Shown: positions 27,174 to 34,931 of the stretch, in pieces
How positions within the stretch are numbered: the first letter of the stretch is position 1
How the letters are laid out: each line of letters begins with the position of its first letter
The notes under the pieces: model-generated
Told to the model about the DNA's origin: nothing
The model's database searches: none
The model's input: the letters and a program-made list of their open reading frames with translations, nothing else
Assembly (NCBI GenBank): GCA_009377755.1
Contig: WHTM01000014.1
Span: 1-64,000 of the forward strand
Direction: 5' to 3'
Source: Hyphomicrobiales bacterium
GTDB lineage: Bacteria; Pseudomonadota; Alphaproteobacteria; Rhizobiales; Xanthobacteraceae
Length of the DNA stretch: 64,000 nt
Program-made: the position numbers and the translations under genes

Positions 27174-27243
27174 ACACTCGGCTCAGCATCTGGAACGGCA
27201 CCGCAAGTCTGATGTTTCCGACTTGCGCCACCAAGTGGGTTGC

Positions 27244-27280
27244 CCGAAGTCGGGTAACCCAGGGTAAAACCCGACTTCGG
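27244..27280. repeat. Inverted repeat, 12-bp arms
   Basis: CCGAAGTCGGGT (27244-27255) and ACCCGACTTCGG (27269-27280) with a 13-base loop. It lies 130 bp before sufE and is either an intergenic palindromic repeat or a terminator for DUF5330 (no T-run). Confidence 0.55.
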
Positions 27281-27409
27281 TCGTACTGCACCGCGTCCGG
27301 GGCACGATGCCAGCGGCCACGCCAGCGCAGAAGCGCCCATTTTTCCATCGCGCCGACGCAGCCCAATCCCTATATAAGTTGCATCGGGAACCCACGCTTA
27401 AAGGCGCCG

Positions 27410-27853
27410 ATGCGGCCGGAATCCATGACGATCGACGAGATCCTCGATAATTTCTCCCTGCTCGACTCCTGGGACGACCGCTACCGCTATGTGATCGAGC
27501 TCGGGCGCGGCCTGGAGCTGCTGCCCGAATCCGAGCGAAACGACGCCAACAAGGTCCAAGGCTGCGCCAGCCAGGTCTGGCTCGCGACGCATCGCCGGTC
27601 GAGCGGTAACGGGGGACCGATCCTCACCTTCGTCGGCGACAGCGATGCGCATATTGTGCGCGGGCTGATCGCCATTCTGCTGGTGCTCTATTCCGGCAAG
27701 GCGGCGCGCGACATTGCCGCGACCGATGCCGTGGCGCTGTTCAACCGATTGGGTCTGCGCGAGCATCTGACGCCGCAGCGCTCGAACGGTTTCCGCTCCA
27801 TGGTCGAGCGCATCAAGTCCGACGCGCGCGCCGCGCTCGCGCCAGTGGCGTGA
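27410..27853 (+). CDS. sufE: SufE-family Fe-S cluster assembly protein
   Basis: A 147-residue sulfur acceptor that takes persulfide sulfur from the cysteine desulfurase SufS and stimulates it during iron-sulfur cluster assembly. The acceptor Cys52 is in VQGCASQVWLA, and the N-terminus (DEILDNFSLLDSWDDRYRYVIELG) is standard, read here as DNFSLLDSWDDRYRY. AAGG lies 6 bases before the ATG at 27410; an internal ATG at 27425 is an equally plausible start. No suf operon is adjacent. Confidence 0.93.
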   Translation: MRPESMTIDEILDNFSLLDSWDDRYRYVIELGRGLELLPESERNDANKVQGCASQVWLATHRRSSGNGGPILTFVGDSDAHIVRGLIAILLVLYSGKAARDIAATDAVALFNRLGLREHLTPQRSNGFRSMVERIKSDARAALAPVA

Positions 27854-27855
27854 CA

Positions 27856-28485
27856 TCATTCGCCTTCGGTGTTGGAGAGGGCAGCGTCAGCATTCCAGGC
27901 GCGTATCGCGGCTCGCGCGGTGCCGCGAATCTCCTGCCGATAACCATAGTGGCGCGCCAGGCAGTCGAGCCCGAGCTGCAACACGACCTTGGCCGACCGC
28001 GACGGCCAGCGGCGCTCGCGCTCGACATCTTCGAGACCCTTGAGGAAGCAGCAGACGTCGAGTAGCACGCCGGCGAACTCCGGTCCGACGGCATCGAGGG
28101 CGTGCCGCACGCGTTGCCGCGCCGCGACGATCATATCGGACATCACGGCTTTGCCGCCACCGGCGCGGCGCCGCCCGCTCGCCACGGCAGCACCCCAGTT
28201 CGACGTGGTGCGCGGCATCAATTGTGCGCGGGTGAAATCGGCTCGCAGCCGCTCGCCGGCCGCAAGTTGCACCGCATTGATGAGGGCGGCGCCGTCGCGT
28301 CCCTTGCGCCGTGCGAGCCAGGTCAGCGGGCTTTCGCCGTCGTCGACCATGACGATCGCGCGGCCGGTACCGATCTGAATATCGCGGCGGGTGACCGAGA
28401 GATGCTGCTGACGCAGCGGATCGATGGCTGCCTCGGGCAGATTGTCGGCCAAATGCGCGCCGACGCAGCGGTCACGCTGGCTCAT
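27856..28485 (-). CDS. DUF6456 domain-containing protein
   Basis: A 209-residue protein whose core (DDGESPLTWLARRKGRDG, then AAGERLRADFTRAQLMPRTT) is the DUF6456 signature; family members often have an N-terminal DNA-binding-like region. Here that region appears missing: only about 20 residues precede the DPLRQQH segment that normally follows a longer N-terminal domain, and a 43-codon frame overlapping the start by 4 bases carries plausible N-terminal sequence. It may be a real overlapping pair or a frameshifted gene. It converges with sufE (3 bp apart). Confidence 0.75.
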   Translation of the reverse strand: MSQRDRCVGAHLADNLPEAAIDPLRQQHLSVTRRDIQIGTGRAIVMVDDGESPLTWLARRKGRDGAALINAVQLAAGERLRADFTRAQLMPRTTSNWGAAVASGRRRAGGGKAVMSDMIVAARQRVRHALDAVGPEFAGVLLDVCCFLKGLEDVERERRWPSRSAKVVLQLGLDCLARHYGYRQEIRGTARAAIRAWNADAALSNTEGE

Positions 28486-28613
28486 GATCGCACCCGACAG
28501 CCGGCGCGCCGCACAGCCGCCGCATCGCCGAGCAGGCGGCACAGCCGCTCGTCGGCATTCCCGCCCCGGTATGTTTCGCGGTCCGGATCCCGGACGGTGA
28601 TGTTGTGTGACAT
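28482..28613 (-). CDS. Small upstream frame overlapping the DUF6456 gene (ATGA)
   Basis: A 43-codon frame (opening MSHNITVRDPDRETY, ending GCRVRS) whose TGA overlaps the ATG of the DUF6456 gene. Its RLCRLLGDAAAV segment resembles the start of DUF6456-family proteins, so it may be the detached N-terminus of that protein after a one-base shift, or a short coupled leader. I cannot decide from one sequence. Confidence 0.35.
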   Translation of the reverse strand: MSHNITVRDPDRETYRGGNADERLCRLLGDAAAVRRAGCRVRS

Positions 28614-28631
28614 AGCCGACATTGTACCAAT

Positions 28632-28651
28632 CCTAGGAACTAATACCTAGG
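28632..28651. promoter_or_regulatory. Paired CCTAGG dyad, candidate operator
   Basis: CCTAGGAACTAATACCTAGG consists of two CCTAGG palindromes 14 bp apart, on one face of the helix to within a few bases, directly upstream of TACAAT-like sequence (on the minus strand) and the DUF6456 gene. CTAG is rare in bacterial DNA, which makes the pair notable. Confidence 0.3.
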
Positions 28652-28936
28652 ACTTTTTGCAACATGTTTTCTTTGCGGGGGGTAAACTTCCCAGCGCACT
28701 CCTCAATCTTCTGGATTATCAAAGGGTTGGAACAGCGACCGGACGACGCGCGAAGCTAACCCCCGCATGTCAAACCCGGGTGCAGACAATGATGCTTCGG
28801 CTTCGACCGGGTCAATCACACTGATGGCCTGACCCCAACATTTGGTTCCCAAATGTTGGGACAAGTCAGCCCACTAACGTTAGAGCGGTGGGGCAACTGT
28901 CCAAAAGATGCGGATGCATCTGTTTGGGTCGCGCCA
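28652..28936. other. Intergenic stretch with a perfect 12-bp hairpin
   Basis: No gene is evident. At 28834-28860 there is CCCAACATTTGG-TTC-CCAAATGTTGGG, a perfect 12-bp stem with a 3-base loop and no T-run on either strand. It may be a terminator for mucR on the minus strand or the remnant of a mobile-element end. Confidence 0.5.
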
Positions 28937-29356
28937 CTAGCGCGAGCGCCGGCGGCGCTGCTGACCGAGACCCATCTGCTTGGCGAGTTGCGAGCGTGCC
29001 GCGGCGTAGCTCGGTGCCACCATCGGGTAGTCGGGCGGCAGGCCCCATTTCTCCCGATATTGTTCCGGCGTCATGTTGTATTGCGTCCGCAGATGCCGCT
29101 TGAGCGACTTGAACTTCTTTCCATCCTCGAGACAAACGATGTACTCGGACGTGATCGACCGCTTGACCGGAACCGCCGGCTTCAGCGGTTCCGCGGGCGT
29201 TTCGCCTTGCCCGATGGAGACCCGCAACAGCGCGCCATGCACATGATTGATAAGAGCCGGTATTTCCGCGGCCGGCACCGAATTGTTACTGACATAGGCC
29301 GAGACGATGTCGGCGGTCAGCTCGATGAAATTTGCTGCTGCCATGGTTTCGCCCAT
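28937..29356 (-). CDS. mucR: MucR/Ros-family transcriptional regulator
   Basis: About 139 residues. MucR proteins bind AT-rich DNA through a Ros-type zinc-finger-like domain and control exopolysaccharide, motility and symbiosis or virulence genes. The N-terminal [19 protein letters not shown] oligomerisation region and C-terminal [20 protein letters not shown], read as [16 protein letters not shown], are diagnostic; the second metal Cys is Asp, as in many Bradyrhizobium MucR proteins. It ends [10 protein letters not shown] start at ATG 29356 (AGGA upstream); ATGs at 29344 and 29419 (GGGGA upstream) are possible. The AT-rich upstream region fits autoregulation. Confidence 0.9.
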   Translation of the reverse strand: MGETMAAANFIELTADIVSAYVSNNSVPAAEIPALINHVHGALLRVSIGQGETPAEPLKPAVPVKRSITSEYIVCLEDGKKFKSLKRHLRTQYNMTPEQYREKWGLPPDYPMVAPSYAAARSQLAKQMGLGQQRRRRSR

Positions 29357-29884
29357 TGGATCGCTTGTCCTGCCGCCATTCGTCTTGGCAACCCTCTGTT
29401 TCCCGCTCTTGGTTTGCATAAAGTCCCCAAACAATCAGTCGAACATTATGACCGCGCTTCGCTATGATTGCTGCGCAAACCGAATCGGAACGTCATAGAT
29501 CAGTTCCTATTTATAGAACCTTTCAGGTCACGCAAGAAGAACCTAGGCGTGCAGCAAAGGATTTCGAACGTCTATTGAGCAAGTGTTCATGGTTACAGAA
29601 TAGTCATTCACAATCGTCGATCATTGACAGAATTGATGGCGAATCCTCTTCTGGAATAACACGAAATATATTTCAGATCAGTCACTTGGCCTGGAATACC
29701 AGAAGCTGGACGGGTGCCAGGGGGCGCACCGGCGCATCCCTGGACCTCGCCGGAGCGGACGCCCCGGCCGGTCGTTGTTGCATGTCCCAGCGATCGGACC
29801 ATCCGCTGGTTGTGATTGTCTGCCCGCCGCTGAGGATCGGCACCGTCAATCGCGCGGCTGCAATCCGGCATCCTCGACGACCGA
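29357..29884. other. Gene-poor stretch upstream of mucR
   Basis: About 530 bp with no supported gene. The first 350 bp are more AT-rich than the surroundings, contain a near-palindrome GTTCCTATTTATAGAAC (29503-29519) and are the likely mucR promoter and MucR-binding region. The rest grades into a decayed TctC-like gene. Reading frames crossing it have no ribosome-binding site or recognisable motif. Confidence 0.5.
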
Positions 29885-30110
29885 CTGCGCGACGGCGCCC
29901 CCTTGTAGCCGGTCTGCCCCAGCCTTGGGACCTGCGGGAAGTGCGACGACTTGATGTTGTTGACCATCGCCAGCGGGATGATCTTGCCGATGAGGCCGAT
30001 CACACTGCCCTCACCGGTGTTTCCATGTAGAGTGCGGGTGGCGGCGCGGCCGTCAGGTAGCTCAGCGTGTTCGGCTTCGCCTTCGACAGTGCGATCAGTT
30101 CGTCGACCGG
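29885..30110 (-). pseudogene. Decayed TctC/Bug substrate-binding protein gene
   Basis: On the minus strand the sequence opens with PVDELIALSKAKPNTLSYLT and APPPALYMET, typical of the middle of a TctC-type binding protein, then stops after VRAV. One frame over it continues GEGSVIGLIGKIIPLAMV, NNIKSSHFPQVPRLGQTGYK and GAPSR, which is the later part of the same family. The roughly 30 residues that should lie between these parts are absent. There is no start, signal peptide or C-terminus, so this is a remnant with an internal deletion and frameshift. Confidence 0.7.
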
Positions 30111-31148
30111 CTATCCAGTCTTCTCGAGGTGCATCCGCAGCTCGCTGATCGACTCGAACCGAATCATGCCGGTGGGAAGCTCGGCCTCGATCGAGCCGTC
30201 CGAATACAGCGTATAGGCCATTCCGTCGACAACGCCGGACTTGAGGATCGACACCGGGTGAGGCGGCTCGGACGCCGGTTCGACCGACTCGGCCGCCGCA
30301 GGGGTCTCGGCGGGCGCCTCCTCCGGCTGCGGCAGCGCGTCTGACTCCGGCTCATTAGCGGAAGACGCAGCAACCGCGGGAGGTGCTGTGTCGACATCGT
30401 GGCCGGGCTCGGCGTCATCCGTGGCCGTTTCGGTATCCTCACGCGCCGATGTGCGCTCACGTGGCGGCCAGATCGCATCGAATGGCGACGCGCGTTCGCG
30501 TTCGGCCGGCGGCTTGGGTGCCGTAGGTGCTACAGTCTCCACGCCGTCTGTGGCGTCTTGCCCGAAGGCCTGCGCTTCGGGAGGTCGTTCGCTCGATCGC
30601 TCCGACGGCTCGCCGGGGGTCTCGAAAGGCGGAGAGCGCCGCAGCTCCTGCGGCGAGATCGGAATCGCGTTGGGCTTATCGACATCCGTTGCAGGCTCCG
30701 CCGTGCTCTGCGCCAGCGGCTGCAGGCTCGGCGACGACGGCTCCTTCAGCTCGGGCAGCGGCTCGGCCATTCCAGTTGCCGCAGCACGCTTCGGTTCCTC
30801 CGGCCGGTGCTCACGGCCGGTCCCTTGGGGGCTGCCACGCGGTGGCATCGGCGGCATGCGCGGCGCACCCATGCCGGGCCGGACGGTTCCGGGTGCGTAT
30901 GGATCGAAGGATTCGCCGGGCCGAGGGAAGCGGACCGCAGGGCCATTGGCCAGGGCTTCCGCGATCCGGCGCAGCTCTCGGATCGCACCGGCGACGGCGA
31001 TCATCACCAGACCGCCCACGAATGCCGTGGTTCCCGCAATCAGCAGCGTGTTGCCCAGGCTGAACTCGGTGATCGACAAGCCGAACCAGACCGCCACGCT
31101 ACCCGCCGCGGCCGCGACAAGGCCAAGTATCAGCACCAAAATAAACAT
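30111..31148 (-). CDS. Membrane protein with long disordered region and conserved C-terminus
   Basis: About 345 residues: two N-terminal membrane segments (roughly 2-22 and 33-55), then some 240 residues rich in Pro, Glu, Ala and Ser without secondary-structure signals, and a folded-looking C-terminal segment (SGVVDGMAYTLYSDGSIEAE, then TGMIRFESISELRMHLEK). I do not recognise a named family. The start at 31148 has AAGGAG at a 9-base spacing. The architecture suggests a bitopic membrane protein displaying a short domain on a flexible arm. A CtrA-like box lies 111 bp upstream. Confidence 0.7.
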   Translation of the reverse strand: MFILVLILGLVAAAAGSVAVWFGLSITEFSLGNTLLIAGTTAFVGGLVMIAVAGAIRELRRIAEALANGPAVRFPRPGESFDPYAPGTVRPGMGAPRMPPMPPRGSPQGTGREHRPEEPKRAAATGMAEPLPELKEPSSPSLQPLAQSTAEPATDVDKPNAIPISPQELRRSPPFETPGEPSERSSERPPEAQAFGQDATDGVETVAPTAPKPPAERERASPFDAIWPPRERTSAREDTETATDDAEPGHDVDTAPPAVAASSANEPESDALPQPEEAPAETPAAAESVEPASEPPHPVSILKSGVVDGMAYTLYSDGSIEAELPTGMIRFESISELRMHLEKTG

Positions 31149-31234
31149 ACGCATACGCTCCTTGACGTGCACCGGGAACGTGCGGTCGCCTCAACGGTTT
31201 AATTGTGGCCCCGATGGAGATCGTCCGCAAGCTA

Positions 31235-31260
31235 GGAACCAGATCATACGCCTAGGCGTT
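31235..31260 (+). promoter_or_regulatory. EcfG-type general stress response promoter
   Basis: GGAACC (31235-31240), 16 bases, CGTT (31257-31260): a perfect match to the alphaproteobacterial EcfG sigma-factor consensus GGAAC-N16/17-CGTT. It points toward the superoxide dismutase gene, implying a leader of about 200 nt. Confidence 0.6.
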
Positions 31261-31273
31261 AAATCACGATTAA
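31259..31273. promoter_or_regulatory. CtrA box (perfect TTAA-N7-TTAA) overlapping the EcfG -10
   Basis: TTAAATCACGATTAA is a perfect full CtrA site. Its first two bases are the last two of the EcfG CGTT element, so CtrA occupancy and EcfG promoter use would compete or interact. Confidence 0.5.
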
Positions 31274-31471
31274 CGTTAGTGAGTTCCGCGTTCGGCGGCG
31301 GCGGATTTGTCCGACTGCCGACGATGGCAAGGCACTCTTTCCGTTAGGGGCGGGCCATACCGTTGCCGACTTCGGCGACAGAGCCTAAGAATGAACCGTG
31401 CACTCAACACCGCCCGCATCGACACCCGTCTCGATGCACTGCCCTGAATTTCACGTCCGAGGAGGAAGCCG

Positions 31472-32071
31472 ATGTCGTTCTCGCTCCCTGATCTGCCCTA
31501 TGCCCATGATGCGCTCGCGCCCTACATGTCGCGCGAAACGCTCGAATATCATCACGACAAGCACCACCTCGCCTACGTGAACAATGGCAATAACCTCCTG
31601 AAAGGCACGGAATGGGAGGGAAAATCGCTGGAAGAGGTGGTGGAGGGCTCGTTTGGCAAGAATGCCGGCCTCTTCAACAACGCCAGCCAGCACTACAACC
31701 ACGTCCATTTCTGGAAATGGATGAAGCCGGGCGGCGGCGACAATATCCCTGGGGACCTGGAAAAACAGATCGTCTCCGACCTCGGCTCAGTCGCGAAGAT
31801 GAAGGAGGACTTCATCCAGGCCGGCATGACGCAGTTCGGCTCCGGCTGGAGCTGGCTGGCCGTCAAGGACGGCAAGATCACCGTGACGAAGACGCCGAAC
31901 GGCGAGAATCCGCTGGTCCACGGCGGCACGCCGATCCTCGGCTGCGACGTGTGGGAGCACTCCTACTACATCGACTACCGCAACCGGCGCCCAGATTACC
32001 TGAAGGCCTTCGTCGACCACCTGGTCAACTGGGACTACGTCGCCGAGCTCTACGCCGCGGCCAAGAAGTAG
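31472..32071 (+). CDS. sodB: Superoxide dismutase, Fe/Mn family
   Basis: A 199-residue enzyme that dismutates superoxide to O2 and H2O2. The metal ligands are present: His27 (YHHDKHH region), His77 (NHVHFW), Asp159 and His163 (DVWEHSYYIDYR). The spacing and absence of a signal peptide indicate a cytoplasmic enzyme of the Fe-SOD-like branch; whether Fe or Mn is used cannot be told. GAGGAGG lies 6 bases before the ATG. An EcfG-type promoter upstream suggests general-stress control. Confidence 0.95.
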   Translation: MSFSLPDLPYAHDALAPYMSRETLEYHHDKHHLAYVNNGNNLLKGTEWEGKSLEEVVEGSFGKNAGLFNNASQHYNHVHFWKWMKPGGGDNIPGDLEKQIVSDLGSVAKMKEDFIQAGMTQFGSGWSWLAVKDGKITVTKTPNGENPLVHGGTPILGCDVWEHSYYIDYRNRRPDYLKAFVDHLVNWDYVAELYAAAKK

Positions 32072-32167
32072 GCGCGGTCGCGCCGACACCCTTGTTAGGG
32101 CCGGGCGAGCGATCGTTTCAGACAATCGCTAGGGTTGTCCGGCCATCTCGCTTGAGGAGGCCGAGCC

Positions 32168-33790
32168 GTGCCTCTTGAATCGGGAGCGTCGTCTCTCGAC
32201 AGATGCTCGGACATCGTCGCCATCGGAATCCTGCTTCTCGTCGCCGTCCTCGCGGTTTTCACGTTTCGTCATTATGGACTGGGCTGGGACGACTACACGC
32301 ACGCGCAGTACGGCGACCTGCTGCTGTCGTTCTACGCCTCCGGCTTCCAGGACCGGCGCGCGCTCGCGTTCGTCAACCTCTACGAGTACGGCGGAGGCTT
32401 CGACATGGCGGCGGCGCTCGCCGCCAAGGTGCTGCCGTTCGACCTGTTCGAGACGCGCCGGCTGTGCGGGGCTCTCGTCGGCATCCTTGGCATGGCTGCC
32501 ACCTGGCGCATCGGACGCCGCATCGGCGGTCCGCTTGCCGGCGCGGTCGCGACGGCGCTGATCGCCGCCTGCCCGCTCTACGTCGGGCATATGTTCATGA
32601 ATCCCAAAGACGCACCGTTCGCCGCCGCGATGGCGCTGCTGATTCTGGCGATGGTGCGAATGCTGCAGGAATATCCGCGTCCCGCGGCAGGAACGATCGT
32701 CCCGTTCGGACTAGGGCTAGGGCTTGCCGTCGGCTCGCGCGTGCTCGGTTTCCTGAGCGCGCTGTACGTGCTGCCGTCGCTGGTCCTGCTTCTTGCCGTC
32801 GAGTCCAGGCATGATGGCCTGCGTGCCGCGGCAGCGCGCATGGGCCGCTTCGTGCTGGCGATGCTGCCCGGTCTCGTCCTCGCGTACGCGGTGATGGCGG
32901 TGGTGTGGCCGTGGGCAGCGCTCGCGCCGCTCAACCCGCTGCGTGCGCTCGGATACTTCTCTCGCTTCTTCGAGAGCCCGTGGAGCGAACTGTTCGGCGG
33001 CGTGCTCGTGCCGGTGACGGACATGCCGCGTCGCTATCTGCCGACGCTGATGGGGCTGAAACTTCCCGGCATCCTATTGCTGCTCGGCAGTGTCGGGGCA
33101 ATCGGCGCCCTGGTCGCCACCGCGCGAGGAACGGTCAGCGTCAATCGCCGCGCGGCATTGCTGATGCTGGCACTCGCCGCGCTGCTGCCCGTCGCCCTCG
33201 CCGTGGCAACGCGGCCGGCCATGTACAACGGCATTCGCCATTTCCTGTTCGTCCTGCCGCCGCTGGCGGCGCTGGGCGGGCTCGCGGCGGCCTGGATCGT
33301 GGAGCGGCTGCGCGACAGGCTGTTCGCGCTCGGCGTGGCGACGGCCGTGCTCGGCGCCGGACTGGTGCTGCCGGCCTTAGCCATGGTGCGCCTGCACCCC
33401 TACGAGTACACCTATTTCAACCGCGCCGCCGGAGGCATGCCCTCGGCAGCGAAGCGGTTCATGCTCGACTACTGGGGTCTGTCCTTCAAGCAGGCGTCGC
33501 AGGCGCTGCTGGCCACGCTCAGGCAACGCGGCGAGCGGCCGCCGGGCGGCACATGGGAGATCGCGGTGTGCGGTCCGCACCCGCCGGCCCGCGTCGCGTT
33601 GGGACCGGAATTCGTGCTCACATGGGATCCGAAAGGCGCCGACTTCGCCATGATGCTCGGCACCTTCTACTGCGCCAAGCTCGACGCGCCGGTGCTGGCG
33701 GAGGTCAAGCGCGCCGGCGTCGTGTATGCCCGCGTCTACGACATCCGCGGCCGTTCGGTGGAGAGCATCCTGACGCGGCCGCCGCCGTGA
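32168..33790 (+). CDS. GT39-like membrane glycosyltransferase
   Basis: A 540-residue polytopic membrane protein with about ten hydrophobic spans. The first large periplasmic loop carries WDD (Asp41, Asp42), the acidic pair expected of GT-C glycosyltransferases of the dolichyl-phosphate-mannose/ArnT-like group, and the next loop reads MNPKDAPF. A C-terminal soluble region of about 130 residues follows HPYEYTYFNRAAGG. Such enzymes transfer a sugar from a lipid-phosphate donor to protein, lipid A or a polymer; the acceptor is unknown. Start is a GTG with GAGGAGG upstream. Confidence 0.8.
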   Translation: MPLESGASSLDRCSDIVAIGILLLVAVLAVFTFRHYGLGWDDYTHAQYGDLLLSFYASGFQDRRALAFVNLYEYGGGFDMAAALAAKVLPFDLFETRRLCGALVGILGMAATWRIGRRIGGPLAGAVATALIAACPLYVGHMFMNPKDAPFAAAMALLILAMVRMLQEYPRPAAGTIVPFGLGLGLAVGSRVLGFLSALYVLPSLVLLLAVESRHDGLRAAAARMGRFVLAMLPGLVLAYAVMAVVWPWAALAPLNPLRALGYFSRFFESPWSELFGGVLVPVTDMPRRYLPTLMGLKLPGILLLLGSVGAIGALVATARGTVSVNRRAALLMLALAALLPVALAVATRPAMYNGIRHFLFVLPPLAALGGLAAAWIVERLRDRLFALGVATAVLGAGLVLPALAMVRLHPYEYTYFNRAAGGMPSAAKRFMLDYWGLSFKQASQALLATLRQRGERPPGGTWEIAVCGPHPPARVALGPEFVLTWDPKGADFAMMLGTFYCAKLDAPVLAEVKRAGVVYARVYDIRGRSVESILTRPPP

Positions 33791-33826
33791 GGCTCATAAC
33801 CTGCAGGTCGGTCGTTCAAGTCCCCT
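33790..33826 (+). other. tRNA-fMet-like 3' half remnant
   Basis: AGGCTCATAACCTG reproduces the anticodon arm of initiator tRNA (loop CTCATAA, anticodon CAT), followed by AGGTCG and GTTCAAGTCC in the place of the variable and T arms. There is no 5' half, the T stem pairs poorly, and no acceptor stem is seen, so it is not a gene. It may be a tRNA 3' end left by site-specific integration, or chance. Confidence 0.35.
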
Positions 33827-33901
33827 TCAGGAGAAGGCGCACCCGAAGGTCCTGATCAACGACCTGCGGTACGAGACCAAGGCGCGCGCACTCAACCCAC
33901 G

Positions 33902-34786
33902 CTACACGCTCACACCGCCTTTGCCGTGCGCGAAGTCCCAATAGAGCTCCCGCGCGCGGCGGTAGAGCGGTCCCGGCTGCAGCGAACGGTCGTCGATGCG
34001 GTTGACGGCGCGCACCTTGATATTGTTGCCGGTCGCAAAAATTTCGTCGGCAGTCTCGAAGTCGGAATAGCGCAAAGGCTTCTCCATCACCTCGACGCCG
34101 TTGTCGCGCAGGAGACCGATCACGCGCTGGCGCGTGATGCCGTTGAGGAAGGTGCCGTTCGGCACCGGCGTGAACACCACGCCGTCTTTCGCCATGAACA
34201 CGTTGGCGGTGGCGAACTCCGCCACGTTTCCCAACAGGTCGCAGAGCAGGCAATTGTCGAAGCCGAGCTTCTTCGCCTCGATCAAGGCGCGGGCGTTGTT
34301 GGGATAAAGGCAGCCGGCCTTGGCATCGAGCACCGCGCTTTCCCGCGTCGGGCGCCGATACGGCGACAGGGTCGTGGAAAACCCTTCCGAGAACTTCATC
34401 GGAACCTCGTACATGGTAAGGCACCACTGCGTGGACTCGGGATCCGGCGCGACCGCCAGCACGTCGCTCTTCTCGCCCCAGTACATCGGCCGGATGTAGA
34501 GATCCGGGTTCGAGCCGAAGCGCTTGAGCCCATCGTAGACCAGCTCAATCCACTGCTCGGCGGGGACGACGGGCTTGAGAAACATCGCCTGCGCCGACTT
34601 GTTGACGCGCGCGCAATGCAGGTCGACGTCGGGAATTGTGCCTTCGAACGCGCGCGCGCCATCGAAAACGCAGGAGCCGAGCCAGGCGGCATGCGTGCGC
34701 GCACCCATGATCGGGACGTTGCCCTCGTGCCATTCGCCTTGGAAGAAGGTCCAGGTCTTCGACCAGGTGTTTTGGCCCAGAATCAT
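33902..34786 (-). CDS. ilvE: Branched-chain amino acid aminotransferase (class IV)
   Basis: A 294-residue PLP enzyme of fold type IV. The cofactor lysine is Lys156 in AVLDAKAGCLYPNN, Glu190 in EFATANVF contacts the pyridine nitrogen, and GNNIKVRAVNRIDDR fits the phosphate/substrate region. It matches the bacterial branched-chain aminotransferase form that moves amino groups between Leu/Ile/Val and 2-oxoglutarate; a D-amino-acid or other class IV specificity cannot be fully excluded. It stands alone, 145 bp downstream of a dipeptidase gene on the same strand. Confidence 0.88.
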   Translation of the reverse strand: MILGQNTWSKTWTFFQGEWHEGNVPIMGARTHAAWLGSCVFDGARAFEGTIPDVDLHCARVNKSAQAMFLKPVVPAEQWIELVYDGLKRFGSNPDLYIRPMYWGEKSDVLAVAPDPESTQWCLTMYEVPMKFSEGFSTTLSPYRRPTRESAVLDAKAGCLYPNNARALIEAKKLGFDNCLLCDLLGNVAEFATANVFMAKDGVVFTPVPNGTFLNGITRQRVIGLLRDNGVEVMEKPLRYSDFETADEIFATGNNIKVRAVNRIDDRSLQPGPLYRRARELYWDFAHGKGGVSV

Positions 34787-34825
34787 TGCTGTCTCCCCGG
34801 CATGGGGCTCCCGATGTCGTTGTCA

Positions 34826-34931
34826 TCATCCGCGTAGGCGGGATGATCCAGTATTCCGCGCCGCGTGTCATTCCCTTATGCCGCGCGGGTATTACCGGAT
34901 GCCCGCTTTCGCGGACATGACGGCGCTGGGG
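34826..34931. repeat. Dispersed repeat cluster between ilvE and dipeptidase
   Basis: CCGCGTAGGCGGGATGATCCAGT and a later TGCCCGCTTTCGCGGACATGACG are wordings of common intergenic repeats of this bacterial group; the first resembles 23403-23424. No gene is present. Confidence 0.4.

Larger units (their letters stand above)
31149..31471. other. Divergent regulatory region before the superoxide dismutase
   Basis: 323 bp without a supported gene. It carries an EcfG-type promoter overlapped by a CtrA-like box (described separately). An 18-codon frame at 31391-31447 lies 24 bp before the sod start but has no clear ribosome-binding site. Confidence 0.5.

Noticed and set aside
29464-30030. 188-codon plus-strand frame in the mucR upstream region
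   Set aside because: No ribosome-binding site or motif, and its second half is antisense to the TctC remnant.
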